DNA of 64,000 nt from Ifrita kowaldi (Eukaryota > Chordata > Aves > Passeriformes > Cinclosomatidae): positions 496,001 through 560,000 of the forward strand of contig VZRS01007670.1 in assembly GCA_013398055.1 (NCBI GenBank), in the 5' to 3' direction. The notes below the pieces were generated by a model, which saw only the letters and a list, made by a program, of their open reading frames with translations, was not told where the DNA came from and did not search any database. The stretch's first letter is position 1; each line of letters begins with the position of its first letter. This document shows positions 13,316 to 25,153 of this stretch, piece after piece. A program made the translations under genes and the position numbers.

Positions 13316-14989
13316 GTTTAGAATGGGAAGGTATAATATTGTAAAAGAAGCAGAAGCAGAGTAAGAGATTGTTTTGAAAACCTTCTTTGAGCAATGGATT
13401 CAGACACAGCAGAGAACCAGTGCAAAATTTTGATTGCAAAGTTTAAGTTTTACACATCCTGTATATAAATAAGCTTTCCAAAAAGTTGTGACTCTATTAA
13501 AAGGTTGCAGTCTGTTACCCTTACACTGCTTCTTTATTACTTTCCTTTTAAGTTTCCTTACTTGAATTTAGACATTCAAATATGAGCCAAATGACTCAAT
13601 CCATGTGAAGAAATAGGTGCCTACCAAGCCACAGTTTGAGGTCACTCAGGTAGATCACAGAAGTCATGCTCCTGACATAACTGTAAAAGAAGACAAACTG
13701 GCTAGCTTGCACTGAAATACAACTTCTAGACAATTAAAAAGTCTAAGAGATGATTTTTTTTTTTAACTGAGAATGTAGGTACTTATGAAATATGTATGAA
13801 ATTTGTATTTCAAGAATTTAGTAATTATTGAGTGGTCTTCATTGGTGTTTGTTCGTCACATTGAGTATCCTGAATTTTGAAGGTATTTGAAAGTATCAAC
13901 TTGATGTACAGATGAAAAAGGCCCAAAACCACTGAAAAGCATGTCATTTAATTGAATATATTGTATAAGTTAAATTTAGAAGTCCTCTGTGCCACATACC
14001 TCGTCCACAATTCTCAAGGCTGCTGTTGCCATTCTAGGCCAATAATTCTCTACATCATCATGATGGTAGAGTCAGAAATATCTCATTCCATGTAGAAAAA
14101 TTGCTTGTTACTGCCATCTATGCAAAAATATGGTTCTACCATACAAAGACACACAAAAGTAGCACAGATTAGCTGTAGCCACCTGGCCAATTAGAGGAGT
14201 TGTCACAGCTCAAGCAAGTAAAACAGAGCTTCAGATCCAGGAAAGCTCAGATGAAGCACACCTGACAAGCCTCAGTCGAGAGGCTTTTCAGATTTAGTGC
14301 CAAGCTTACACCTGTTTATCACTGGCAATACTGAATTACCAGGCTACATAGTTAGAGCCTGTAAAAGGGAGTGATTAAATTAAATTATGGTATATGAGTA
14401 AGAAAAATGACTAATGTGTGTTTGACTGTGAAAGAAAAAAGATTCATCCCGTTCATTTTATTGTTTTATGCAAATACCTGCTTACTGCATTCTGCCACTT
14501 GCAGTACAGATGATTTCTATTTTTATATTATATGTTTTTATATGATTTTTGACGTAACTACTTAGAACCCAACAGATGGATTGTCTGTAACAAAGGTTCC
14601 TAAGCTTTTGGTCCTACAGAGCATCAACTGTGGTGCAACTGTCTAACTAAGGAAAATGGAATTGCTGATTTTGGTCTATTAAATCAGATTATACTCTTAA
14701 AATTTGAGAGACTGTACATGAAAATTTGTCTTTTTAAAAACTTTATCACTAAAGTTGCTATTTTGTTTCTCGTTGCCTTTTTTAAAAATCACAGTGATCA
14801 TACGATGTAATTCTTTCCTCACACAATTTTAATAATAGTATTGATTTCAGTGGAATTATTCTTCATTTGCCCAGTGTGAGCAGAAAATCAGATTAATTTG
14901 CTAAAATTATTTTCTTGCCATATTATAGAAACTTATTACTTTTCCCTGTCAGACATAATCATGATAATTTTAGTAGGGAATAGGTTAAA

Positions 14990-15400
14990 ATAATCTTCAT
15001 CCAGTTGGGCAACTTGAGTCAGCCTGCTGCTGTGTTATATAGCCCTTCTGTTCTGCCAACTTATTTTTGATGAGCTTCTTAGAAATAGCTGCTTTTATGC
15101 CAATGACTTAGGGTAGGTTTGTGTGTAATTATGCTCTTAGTAACATTGCAAGTATAAAGAAAGAAGGGGAAAAAAAAGACATGGATCTTTTATGGGACCT
15201 CTTGTAGGCTTCTGTCTCATTATGTTAACAATCTGCCTAGAGAATGGTGTCAGATTTAGAGAGCAGACGAGATTGATTTACTTTTCAGGCCCTTCTACCC
15301 AGCCTAATTATTGCGTTACAAATGGCGATTCTTTCACCCCTCTGAAGGAGCACTTTGATTAGTGTCTGCAATGCAGGTGCCAGGGCTTAATACGGTAAGT
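14990..15400 (+). promoter_or_regulatory. Candidate conserved element ending in a consensus splice donor
   Basis: The stretch is complex and repeat-free, with homeodomain-type cores such as CCTAATTATTGCG near 15303. It ends at ACG followed by GTAAGT (15395-15400), a strong 5' splice-site consensus. There is no open frame through it that I recognise. It could be an enhancer, a non-coding exon or chance. Conservation or RNA data would decide. Confidence 0.25.
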
Positions 15401-17526
15401 GCATGTCAACTAGTTTCTTTCATCACATAGTCAAACTGTGTAAAAAAAGCCATCGCACAGTAGGAGCTGATACATGGCTTTACCAGAGCTTATATGAGCT
15501 TAAAACTGATAGGTTTAGAACAGCTATGAAATTTGCCATCTTGTTTTGTTTAATTTTTTTTGTTGCTATTCTAATAAACAGAAGAAAAAAAAGGATAGAT
15601 GCGAAATAAAAATAAAATTAGTGCGAATAGATAGTTTGCCATTGTAGAATTTTATTTAAAATTCAAATCAGATTTCTACCTTCTCCCTGCCCCCAAGACA
15701 AGATTGAATGGTTCTTCTCACAAATTAAGTTACAGTTTCAACATTGTAGACTCTCTTCACTGCTCATCTACTTGATGATTTGACTTATTGAAAGGGTTTT
15801 ATTATTAAGCTGATGCTCTTTTTCATTGCCTAAAGATTCATTTATAAATAACATGGTTTTTGTCAGTTGAGAATGACTACGTAAATACAGGCTTGGATCA
15901 GTAAATGAGAACACAGGATAATTAGTACTAATTCCTTAAAAAAATTAGTAATCTTCATTTATGCCAAATTCAATGGGATTCACTTCAGGCACACCAGACT
16001 TCTCATCGACTTCTTATTGCAAGTTTATCATTTATTTGATGTGTTCTCTCATTTGCTAGAAAAAAGTTACAATTTTTTTTTCACTTTACACACTCTAGAG
16101 CAGAAAAACGTAGAAGGTAGCCAGTGTGACATCCTTTTCTAAATAATTTTGTATAAGACAGTACTATAAAAAAAGGTTGGGGGAGGGGGGGTGTGCAATG
16201 GGGAAATTGTAGGAATGCTGCTATTGTGAGTGGCACACAAAGGTGAGGCCCTTGAGATCACTGAAGGTAGTGTGATGTTTCTCAAACACCTGTGTGTTTG
16301 AGTTCCTGGCTCAGAGAACACCTGCTTCTTACTCAGATACCTCATTTCCCTTGGATCCTTATTATGAACTCTGTCAATCCTCATCCCACGTTTAACCAGC
16401 AACGCATGTTAATAGGTATCATTTACACCTCAAATGACTTTTCCATGTTCAATTTGATACACGTTCCTTTCGAATTATGTCTGAATATATTCTGAATTAT
16501 GCAGAAATTGATGGGTCTTCTTCTTAATTATTTGGTGTGCAATTATTTAGTGGTATTTAGTGAAATTATCAGGAAACTATATCAGTAATCATTGTAATAT
16601 TCATTACTTATACAACAAATATATCCTATGCCTGTTAATAATGTCTTATAATAATTTCTGGTTTATATTAGATTCTTAGAGTTTTAAAAATTTTACTTAC
16701 TAATTATGGATCATCATATGGAGTGTAGCTGTCAAAACTAGTATTTGTACTGTATTTAAAGAGTTCTTGTAATTTTAATAAAATAAATGTAAATACAGAG
16801 ATAAATGTCAAGTCCAACAGGGCTAAGATCTCACAAAATATACCTGTAAATTGTTGGCAGTCAAGTAATTTATTTTAGTATACCCAGGTCAAAATTTTGC
16901 CTAATTAAACTAAAACAATAAGATTATACCTTCACAGCTGAAGTCATTGTAGCCACTTTTGTTAAAAACAATAGTCTTAACATACCTGTGTAGACTTGCT
17001 GAGAAATTAGTGATGAGTAGAAATATAAGACCTTAGGAAGGAGAGCAGACATTCAACAGAAAAGTGTTCACATTCTAAAATTAGGCTACCCTGTTTAAGT
17101 ATTATTTGACTGCAGTAATATTGACTCCAAACTTTTTATTCAACTTCTATGTGAAATCAATTGAAAATATATTTTCATTTTCTCCAATGTCTAGATCTTA
17201 TCAAACTGCATTTAAAAAATATTTAGAGACTGATCATGGCCCAGAGGCTGAGCCAAAACTTGAATTTTCTAAAAGAATTGCCCTTTCTGCAGCAGATTTC
17301 TCTTGGAGATCCACTGACTTTAGATTTTTAAAGAACAAGATATGGAATGGTGCTAGTTTTGAAGGTTTCTTGTAAAATCCTGCAAGACATGTGTAAGGTA
17401 CTTTGCAGATTTTTGCTTTTCTTTTTAAGCTATGTTCTCATAACTTCCCATATTTTTTATCCTTTAAAGAAGTTCTGGAATGCAACATAGTATTATAAAA
17501 TACCTCCTGTAAATTGCATGCCTTTC
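15401..17526. other. Non-coding stretch, no gene seen
   Basis: AT-rich unique sequence. A G-rich run near 16177-16190 lacks the four separate G runs needed for a quadruplex. No open frame of note and no repeat family recognised. Confidence 0.75.
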
Positions 17527-17745
17527 ATAAAGAAATTAGGAGGAAATTCTTTACCGTGAGGGTGGTGAGGTACTGGAGCAGGTTGCCCAGAGAAGCTGTG
17601 GGTCCTGAAAGCGTCCAAGACCAGGCTGGACGGAGCTCTGAGCAACCTGGTCTAGTGAAAGGTGTCCCTGCCCATGGCAGCAGGGTTGGAACAAGAGGAA
17701 CTTTAGGGTCTCTTTTGACCCAGCCCATTCTATAATTCTATCAAT
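17527..17745 (+). mobile_element. CR1 LINE, 3' end fragment
   Basis: A 5'-truncated CR1 retrotransposon copy of avian type. It begins in the AGGAAATTCTTTACCGTGAG segment and passes through the GGTTGCCCAGAGAAGCTGTG and CAACCTGGTCTAGTG blocks. It ends in the CR1 3' octamer region (ATTCTATAATTCTATCA). Only the 3' untranslated part is present and no protein is encoded. Open frames over it on either strand are incidental. 5' truncation is normal for CR1. The family assignment comes from remembered avian CR1 consensus sequence. Confidence 0.93.
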
Positions 17746-18529
17746 TCAAAAATTCTGTAGGCATGAAGGAATTAAATATTATGTAAACATATTAGAGGCT
17801 TTTAATGTACTTTGGTAAACTGGAATCTTACAGAGATTGCTGTCGTCTGAATACCAAAGAGTTAAAGAACTATTTAAATGCTAATGTTATGCAAAGACCA
17901 ACACTTTTCATCCAGTTGAAAAAGAAAAAAAAATACAACAAGCAAGCAAACAAGCAGGTACAGTAATATAATTTAGGTGCTACAGAATAAATGCAAGAAA
18001 GACAGGAATAAATGATTACTGTGTTTGCTATTGGACATTAACTCTCCTATATTTTCTAGTAAAATAGTTTCTATAAATTCATTCTTTTGCTACATTTTTC
18101 TGTACTGACTCACTAAGTCACATGCAGTGTGTGATACAATTTTAGCTTTTGGGGATGATGCTCATGCTCAGAGTGTTTGAAGGATGTGTATCATATACTT
18201 GAGTGTAATTTAAAAAACAATCATAAAGGGGCAGTGCCACTCTGACATATGCATCTTGCAGCAGAATGAGTTTGAAATTTAGTTTCATAAGCTTTTAATG
18301 AAGTAGTAGACAGGAATTTTAATAGACCACACTTTCTCACATATACTGAAAAAACTTACAGTAAATGGGAACAGAATTTGACTGTATATTTTCAGCATTT
18401 AAACTAACTAAATAAGAAAATTCAGCTTAATCTCCAGACTTGTGAATTTTAATTCAAACCTTTGATTCAGATTAGGCAATTACTTTTTTTTTTTGTGCTT
18501 ATCTGCTCAAATTAAAGTATGAGGAGTTT
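17746..18529. other. Non-coding stretch, no gene seen
   Basis: AT-rich unique DNA with a short A-rich stretch near 17920-17960. Nothing else recognised. Confidence 0.75.
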
Positions 18530-18690
18530 CAAAGCTGCAGCAACACTTTATCACGCTTGCAACACTAATTACAACATAGCTTTTTTCAATTGCATGAGAA
18601 CACAAAGATCATCTGTGTCATCATTCTTGCTTTATGCATAATTATGACCCAGCGCTTTAATTTGAATTGTCCAAAGGAAGGTTGAATTAA
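18530..18690. promoter_or_regulatory. Candidate conserved non-coding element
   Basis: A compact, repeat-free stretch dense in developmental-factor-like cores: ACACTAATTACAAC, CAATTGCAT, and TTTATGCATAATTATGA at 18631-18647, which combines octamer-like and homeodomain sites. No coding potential. The texture suggests an enhancer, but this rests on motif content alone. Confidence 0.3.
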
Positions 18691-19239
18691 CTTCCTTGCC
18701 AGTAAATATAACAGCTGGGATTCTGTTAGTTCCCTGCAGAGATCTCCAGGCAATATTTATCAGAAATTTCAAGTGCAAAATAAACTGTTGTGCTATAGCA
18801 GTCAGTCTGCACAGTGCTATGTGTACAGCTGTAATAAGTGGCAATATACAGTTAAACAGTGTGAATTTGATCCTGTTACACCTTTTCTATCAATACTACT
18901 TGCACATTTCATGTTCTGATGCACAAACATTCACTTCATAAATACAATCTCATGGGAATACGTAGCACATCCTTATGTAGAAACCAGCTATGGTTGGGGC
19001 TTTTTGAGCACAAAAGTTCTTTTTCAGAAGGAGTTAATGCTGATAACAGGAGCATTGATACTTTGTTCATAGCTCTCTCTCTGTCTATCTCACATGTTTC
19101 TGATTTGAATTTTTAGTCACCTAAAAATTCACCTTAGTCAAATTTGTTCATGTGCTTTTCTGTTCATATCTTAAGGACCTCTTGAAGGTTAGCTAGGGAG
19201 CCTTGTGCTGTCTTTCTGAGGTTAGGAGGTTTTCTGCAA
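18691..19239. other. Unique non-coding stretch upstream of the CpG-rich patch
   Basis: No gene or repeat recognised. The part at about 18700-18900 has the same complex texture as the preceding element and may belong with it. Confidence 0.6.
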
Positions 19240-19900
19240 CACTCTTTCGGTTGTGCAGAGACACTTAGAAGCGATAGCAACAAAAACCACGGCAATATCA
19301 GTGATAGCAGCACAAGTGCTGCTGGAGCAGGGCAGCCGCAGGAGCGAGCTGCGGCTCCGTGCGCCCCGCGCCCGCCCCGCTCCTCTCCAGCGCGCTGAAC
19401 TGTTTTGTCAACAGCTCCATCTGCAGCCCGTGGGCAGCCGGGAGCCGCTCTGCCAGCACAGCACAGCTGTCTGGGAAAATTAGGTTTGAAAGGCAACACC
19501 TCAAAACACCTTTTTGCGGTAGAAATTTTGGCGCTGTCAGATTTTATATGATTTCTGGGAGTATAGCCGTAGGGTCTGTCAACGGGAACTCACTGGGAAA
19601 GAAGCAGGGAGAGAGCAAAAGTAGAAACGAGGCGTCAGTGCTGCTGACGGCCTGCAAGCAGGCATAGTAAACTCTCCAGTCGGCTCTTTAAATATGTACA
19701 CAGCAAATTAACCTGAATGTTTGATATTAATTTTTTCTCCCTATTCCTTTCTGCAAATATGCTTTTATTTGCAAAAGCCAGCCCTAAGCTTTTGGTACCG
19801 TGTCCCTTGCGTGACGTGGCAGCGAGAATAGTGTAACTCACTCTGCCAGCGCTGTGGTTTCAGCAGTGTAACTCGTGTGCCCAGCAGTAGCGAAGTCTGC
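19240..19900. promoter_or_regulatory. CpG-dense patch, candidate promoter
   Basis: The core at 19336-19447 holds 14 CpG dinucleotides in about 110 bp and is very GC-rich. It includes CCGCCCCGC, a GC-box type site on the minus strand. CpGs remain unusually frequent to about 19,900, including a TGACGTGG bZIP-type site near 19,813. The surrounding tens of kilobases are AT-rich and CpG-poor. Such patches usually mark a CpG-island promoter or an unmethylated regulatory element. I cannot tell which strand would be transcribed, and no supported first exon follows on either side. It could also be an unrecognised GC-rich repeat. Confidence 0.45.
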
Positions 19901-20814
19901 AGGGTTTCCTTTAGAGTGTGGGGCAAAAATTAACATTTATAGCCAGGGTCTATAATTTGGCAACACTAGAGGGCTGTAGAAGTCTTTTCTAGTCACCTAC
20001 AGGTGACAGGGGTTTTTGGTTTGGGTTGTTTTGGCTTGTTTTTTTCTGGGGGGTGAAAGTGGTACTGCTAATGGAGGTACTTGGGCAGGGCAGGAGGTAT
20101 GAATGAACATACTAAGAAGGTTTCAGACCAGCTTTGGTTTTAAATGCCTTTAAATTATCAGAATGAAAGGAGTTAAGCTACAAGTGAATATCTTTATATG
20201 TCCTGACTTTTAATAATGTAGTAAATGTCATCACTTTGTAGAATCATTCAATTCACATTTGTCTCTTCCTTACTTTATTTCATACTTTAATTATTAGCAA
20301 GTGAATGTAGGTTTGAGGGGGGGGTTGTTTATTTGATTGATTTTTGGGGTGTTTTGTTTTTGTGGGGTGAGAGTGTAGTGTTAGGCTTACTTTCATGCAT
20401 GGACCTATTTCTAATTCTCCCATCTCTGTATGTAGGGTGTTTAAAGGCTGTATGTTGTCTTTAGAACACCTTCAGATATCTTTTTTGACCTATTGGTGCT
20501 CTTGACAAATTAAAATGCCATTCACGATGGACAGGAACATTAGTCAGTCGGCAACAGTCATTCCCTGGCCACAGAACACAGTACACAGAAAGCTTTCCCT
20601 TCCCTTTTTCAGTCCTCATGACAGCAATTGCTCCTGCATGTCTGTATAGATGGATGGGACTTTGGTATGTTTTAAAGATTAACAAATTTAGATCACTTCA
20701 GATAGGTGTGGAAGTGAATTCTGCAGTGAAAGAGCACTCATATACCTTGTCATTATTTCCCTATCTTTCACTCGAAGGTGCTTCAGTGGTGTCAGTAGTC
20801 TTAACTCATGGGGA
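19901..20814. other. Non-coding stretch with two G/T-rich tracts
   Basis: Two low-complexity G/T tracts lie at about 20008-20053 and 20315-20370. They are the opposite-strand form of the A/C tracts elsewhere. No gene, RNA or recognised repeat otherwise. Confidence 0.7.
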
Positions 20815-20990
20815 GTGACTCAGTCTCTCAAAAAAGCAGGCTTCAAGTCATTTTGGGCTTTATAGGTCAAAAACAGCACTTCAAACTCCACTTGAAAAAC
20901 AACAGGCAGCCAGAGCAGATTTGGAGAGCAGATGTCAAATGCTCATAAAGGGATACAAAGCATATCAAGCAGAATAGCACCTTCCTATAA
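20815..20990 (-). mobile_element. Ancient L2-type LINE fragment (C-terminal end of the RT protein)
   Basis: Read on the minus strand, the segment contains a short uninterrupted reading of about 31 codons. It has LWLPV at 20901-20915 and VLFLTYKA at 20856-20879, followed by a DLKPAFLRD-like stretch down to about 20823. This matches the C-terminal region of L2-clade non-LTR retrotransposons, where the family pattern is LHWLPV, then FK-hydrophobic, then LTYKAL, then a P-x-YL-x-D motif. The part upstream (20916-20990) is broken by a stop and a small indel. It is a very old, inactive remnant. A related clade is possible, but CR1 itself is less likely. Confidence 0.65.
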
Positions 20991-23199
20991 GAGGTTGTTT
21001 CCAGGTTGATTTAGTGTGAGACCCAGTGTAGGATTCATATCAGCAGCCAGATAGCTACTTACTAAAGACATGTTTGCAAATGCTAAATTATGATAGCATA
21101 TTATAACACAGAAATATAGCTATGCGTTAAGAGTTTATCCTCATAATTTTCTGTGTTACAAGGTCACATAAGTTTGCACTCAGAAGGGAGAAACACTGCT
21201 CAGTATACTTCAGTTTCACCTAGAAAGAAGCCACCTCTATTCGAAACTCCACTCACTTGACATTGTTATTGCCATTGTCTCTTTGGGAAAACATCAAGAA
21301 TTGTATTATACGCCCTTGGAAATCCCAAATAAGATGGGAGGCATTCAGAAGAAGAAATTGCTTCTGCATCTTCTTCTGGTCTTAAAGTCTTCTTCAAGTC
21401 CTTGTGGAGTTTAATTTTATGTGTATTATAAGTAGAACTATTTTTTCTAGAAACAATTCCACTTGCTTTCAAAGACAGTGAACTTAAAAATAACTATTCC
21501 GTTTCAAACATTATATTTTAAGATCCCTTAATAACATGCTATATGAACAATACTAATTAGTATATTCAGATTCTGCTCTATAGATCCACCCTTCCTTTTA
21601 AATGCAAATATTTTCTCCCCTTTTTATCACTTTATTGTTGCAGTAGATTTAATTTAATCTATCTATTGCATTTTTGGAAACTGCAACAGTTTGTTTGATT
21701 TGCTTAGGTGGCTCAGGATGTACAAACCGTGGCAAATTTTCTGAGCACCTAGCTTCCATGAGAACTTGGTATGCTTTGTAAAATCAATCCATGGCTGTAT
21801 TATTTGTGAGGCCATTTTATATCACGATGAAACTCAGATATCTCTCAATTAGAAAGTGACAGCTCTTACCAATGTGTAACACAACGTGACAATTTAACAT
21901 AGGTGGTAAAGAATGCAGCATCCAGTGTGCTGCATCTCTGGTATGACTTGCTATGGTCAGCTTGTTAATAATGTTTTGGGTTTTTTTGTGTTGCAGATTG
22001 TAATTACGTAGCTTTTGTTTCAAACTAGCATAGAATAGCAAAGCTTTTGCTACTGCTTTCAAATGTCAAAATACAGTGCTAGTAGGGTTTGTTATCAGCT
22101 ACTGCTGCCAGGTGTTCATTACAAGAGAGGAAAGCAATAGGTACTCAATCTAGGTAAAGGGGGGAGAGAAGTCTTGCAAAGCTGGAAACACAAATCAGAG
22201 TTAGCTCTATCCCAGCAATTCTTTGTGTTTTCTTCCTGTTGAGAACAGACTGTCAAAGTGAACAAGCAAAGTGGGATGCCCTTTTAGTAAACTGTCCAGA
22301 AAAGGACAAGTTAAAAATGTGCAGCAGGTTCCTTCTATCACTGCAGCTAAATGGAAATTTTGGGATGGTATAGTTCAGGTTTGCAAACTATTGCATATTT
22401 TATTTTGATTTAATGGTGCATACAGTACCTGGAATGTTTATAGGAAATTTGGAAATCCACTAAGTTGATTAAGGAGCATCAGGTCTTATTTAAGTATATT
22501 TTTGCTTGGCATCAAGCAGGGCTTAATATCATTCTGGTTGATCTTGTTGAGCTCTTTGTAACATTACTGCATTACTGATGTAATAACTTACTGGAGGTAA
22601 AAAGAAATGCTGTGATATCAGTTATTTAATTTCTTTTATTGATTTTTCTGACCTTGTAACACTTTCCCCAGCATGAAATGTGAATAGCATGGCCAAAAGA
22701 CTTCATATTTGAATATACAAATAAAGTACAAGGTAAACTTTCCAACTTGAAGAAAATTAACCAAGAGGGCATTTGTGCTATATGAGGGAAATTGGTTATT
22801 GTTTCTCTGCTACTTTGTGTATTGAGGAATTAAATTGTAATGCTATTGAATCTGTAATGATTTGGTTTTCTGGTGACACATAATTTGGTAAGTGGTTGGT
22901 AACAAAGACATAAACACCTTATTCTGATCAAACTTGGTAAACTGATATGAATTCCACTGTAAGTGCTGTAAAATCCTGGGAAGTTGGACCACATTTACAG
23001 ATGGAAAACTACTGCTTCAGGAAAGCAGTCACTTTCACAAAGTGAAAAAAACTTTGCAGACAGTAATACTGGATAAACAATGGAATGTGAGCTCACAAAA
23101 ATGAAGGGTTTTTAGAGATGTGGCTATGCAAATATTGGGTAAGTCTTAGCAGATTATATTGTCCTAGCTCTTGGCATTAGTATGACTATTTCATGAATA
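20991..23199. other. Non-coding stretch, no gene seen
   Basis: Unique AT-rich DNA. No open frame above 81 codons, no recognised repeat and no RNA gene. Confidence 0.75.
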
Positions 23200-23590
23200 T
23201 TGTGTCCTATTCTGGTGCCATCAGTTAGGAAAACAAAACAGAAAATGTCAAAGGAGCACAAAGAAATGATTGAAAGGACTGGAACACGTGCTTTGCAATG
23301 AAAAGCTGAGCTTAGTCTAAAGAAAGAAAAGAAAAGTGGACTTAGATATTTGATTAGAAGCTATAAATACCTATACAGAGAACAAGAACTTGTTAATGCT
23401 GGTCTATTAAGTCTGTAGGCAGGAAAATGTCGACGTGTAATGGCTGAAAGCAGAATATAGACCAAATCAAACTAAAAATAAGGTGGATATTTTAACTAAT
23501 CCTGGAAACTACTTTCTGATGCAATTGATAGATTTTCTGTCACTGGAAATAAAAATGTGACCTTTATTCATTTTCTTCCTTTTAAGATAT
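23200..23590 (+). mobile_element. Old, diverged CR1-type LINE fragment
   Basis: The order of blocks follows the 3' part of the older amniote (turtle-like) CR1 lineage. It runs from GTGTCCTATTCTGGTGCC at the start, through ATGATTGAAAGGACTGGAA, CTATAAATACCTATACAGAG, CTGGTCTATTAAGTCTG and AAATAAGGTGGATATTTTAAC, to a TTCTGTCACTGGAAAT block. Many substitutions and small indels show high age. The 3' end with the octamer is missing. It encodes nothing intact. This subfamily differs from the younger CR1 copies nearby. Confidence 0.8.
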
Positions 23591-24897
23591 AGTCTATATC
23601 AAGCAAAAATATTGAATTTGAAGCAGAAATAATTGAAGTGTAGTATCTATAATACACAGGAAGTCAAATAACCACAACATTTCCTGTCTTTAGAGGTGCA
23701 TTAACCTAAAATAGAAAGCATGCACACTTTCCGTTCCTTTTCATTTCCTTTCTATATCCTAACTGTTAAACTATGTGCCAATTTGTTGTCTCCTTCTGAA
23801 AATACTGTGTGTAGCGAGCTTCCACTTATGTCAATAAGATTAGGGGATCTTAAGGTCATACCCTTAATATAAAATATAATTTATTTGGATATTGGCTACC
23901 TTCCAGTTGATACCATAAGAAATTCTACTTACCTGAAAGCATACAGATGTTTTTTTTTTATTTCCAGTCAAGAATGTATAGCATTGCACAGTTGACCTAG
24001 TGTACTATGGGTGAAGTTCATCTTTCTATAGAAGATTTAATCCTACCCTTCCCCAGAGGCAGAATGCCAGATTGACTTGATGGACAAGTTTACCATAGCA
24101 AATTGCATATTCCAGGAGCACTTTTGACCAAGAGTTACTGTCTGTAGTGTACCATCTGTTAAAAGTCTGATATCTCTAAATTTAGATGATCTGTGCAGTC
24201 AATTTGGATAGTAAATTATTCATTTAAACACTGTAGTGGACACTTCACCACATGAAAGCCTGCTTCTGCTTCTTCTGAAATTTTAGTTAAGTAGAATAGA
24301 AAACTGGTGAATAAAAGCAGATTTATTTCTCAGTACTCGATACGATTGCTTCCATCCACAGAAAACCATGTATCAATAGAATTGCATTTATAATGCACAT
24401 GCACTAATTTGACACTCAGCACCATAGGTTATGAGCAATGAACTCAGGCACTGCAAACTCATAGTGCCGTGGTTACATTACTTTGGGTAGACAGTTTATA
24501 GGACATAACACCACGCCCTGTATGTCTTAAAAATGTTCGGTCCTGAGAATGGGAGAAAGCAACACATGGTGTGCAACTGCAGATTTTTTTAGTTTTGCTT
24601 TCCTATTACCTCTTTGTCCTTGTATTCAATGGGATATTGTGTAACTCCTTTGAGAACAATGACTAGTGACAAGCCTGACTTGCTGGTTAAGCCGCGTAAG
24701 TTGACAGTGTGTCTGGGCTAGACTGGTGCTAGTCCAGTAGTTTGTGACTGCCCATTGGCCCAAAAAATAAAAATTGTAAATGTCTCATAGGCCTGCTATC
24801 AAAACTGAAGTTTTCTTGATTGTGGGGTTGACAGACAGCCCATTCCTAAAATCCTAACCCCAAATTTAAATAACAGCTGCAGACTGAGCTAACAAGT
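23591..24897. other. Non-coding stretch, no gene seen
   Basis: Unique AT-rich sequence between two CR1 copies. No open frame or repeat of note. Confidence 0.75.
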
Positions 24898-25153
24898 TAG
24901 GAGTGATAGGAAAAGGGGTACAGGATTTAAACTGAAGGAGAGTAGACTTGGATTAGAAAGAGAAAGAAATTCTTTACTGAGAATGTGGTGAGGCGCTGGA
25001 ACAGGCTGCCCAGAAAAGTTGTGGATACTGCATCCCTGGAGTTCTGATCAGCCTGGTCTAGTGCAAAAAGATGTCCCTGCCCATGGCCGAGGGATTGGAA
25101 CAATGTGATATGTAAGCTTCCTCCTGACCCAAACTATCCTCTGATTCTCACAG
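24898..25153 (+). mobile_element. CR1 LINE, 3' end fragment
   Basis: It starts at AGGAGTGATAGGAAAAGGGG (the GACAGGACAAGGGG block of CR1). It continues through the AAACTGAAGGAGAGTAGA, AAATTCTTTACTGAGAATG and GGAACAGGCTGCCCAGA blocks. It ends near CCAAACTATCCTCTGATTCT with a degraded octamer. It is non-coding 3' sequence, moderately diverged and in the same orientation as the copy at 17.5 kb. The open frame starting inside its tail at 25105 is incidental. Confidence 0.9.

Larger units (their letters stand above)
10241..14989. other. Non-coding stretch, no gene seen
   Basis: No open frame above 95 codons and none recognisable. It contains two A/C-rich low-complexity tracts and one 18-bp inverted repeat, listed separately. 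I see no CR1, SINE or RNA gene. Confidence 0.75.

Noticed and set aside
16177..16190. G-rich run as a quadruplex
   Set aside because: Only two long G runs and a GG pair, so four runs of three with loops cannot be formed.
17514..17735. Frames on both strands at 17.5-17.7 kb
   Set aside because: They lie wholly over a CR1 3' untranslated fragment.
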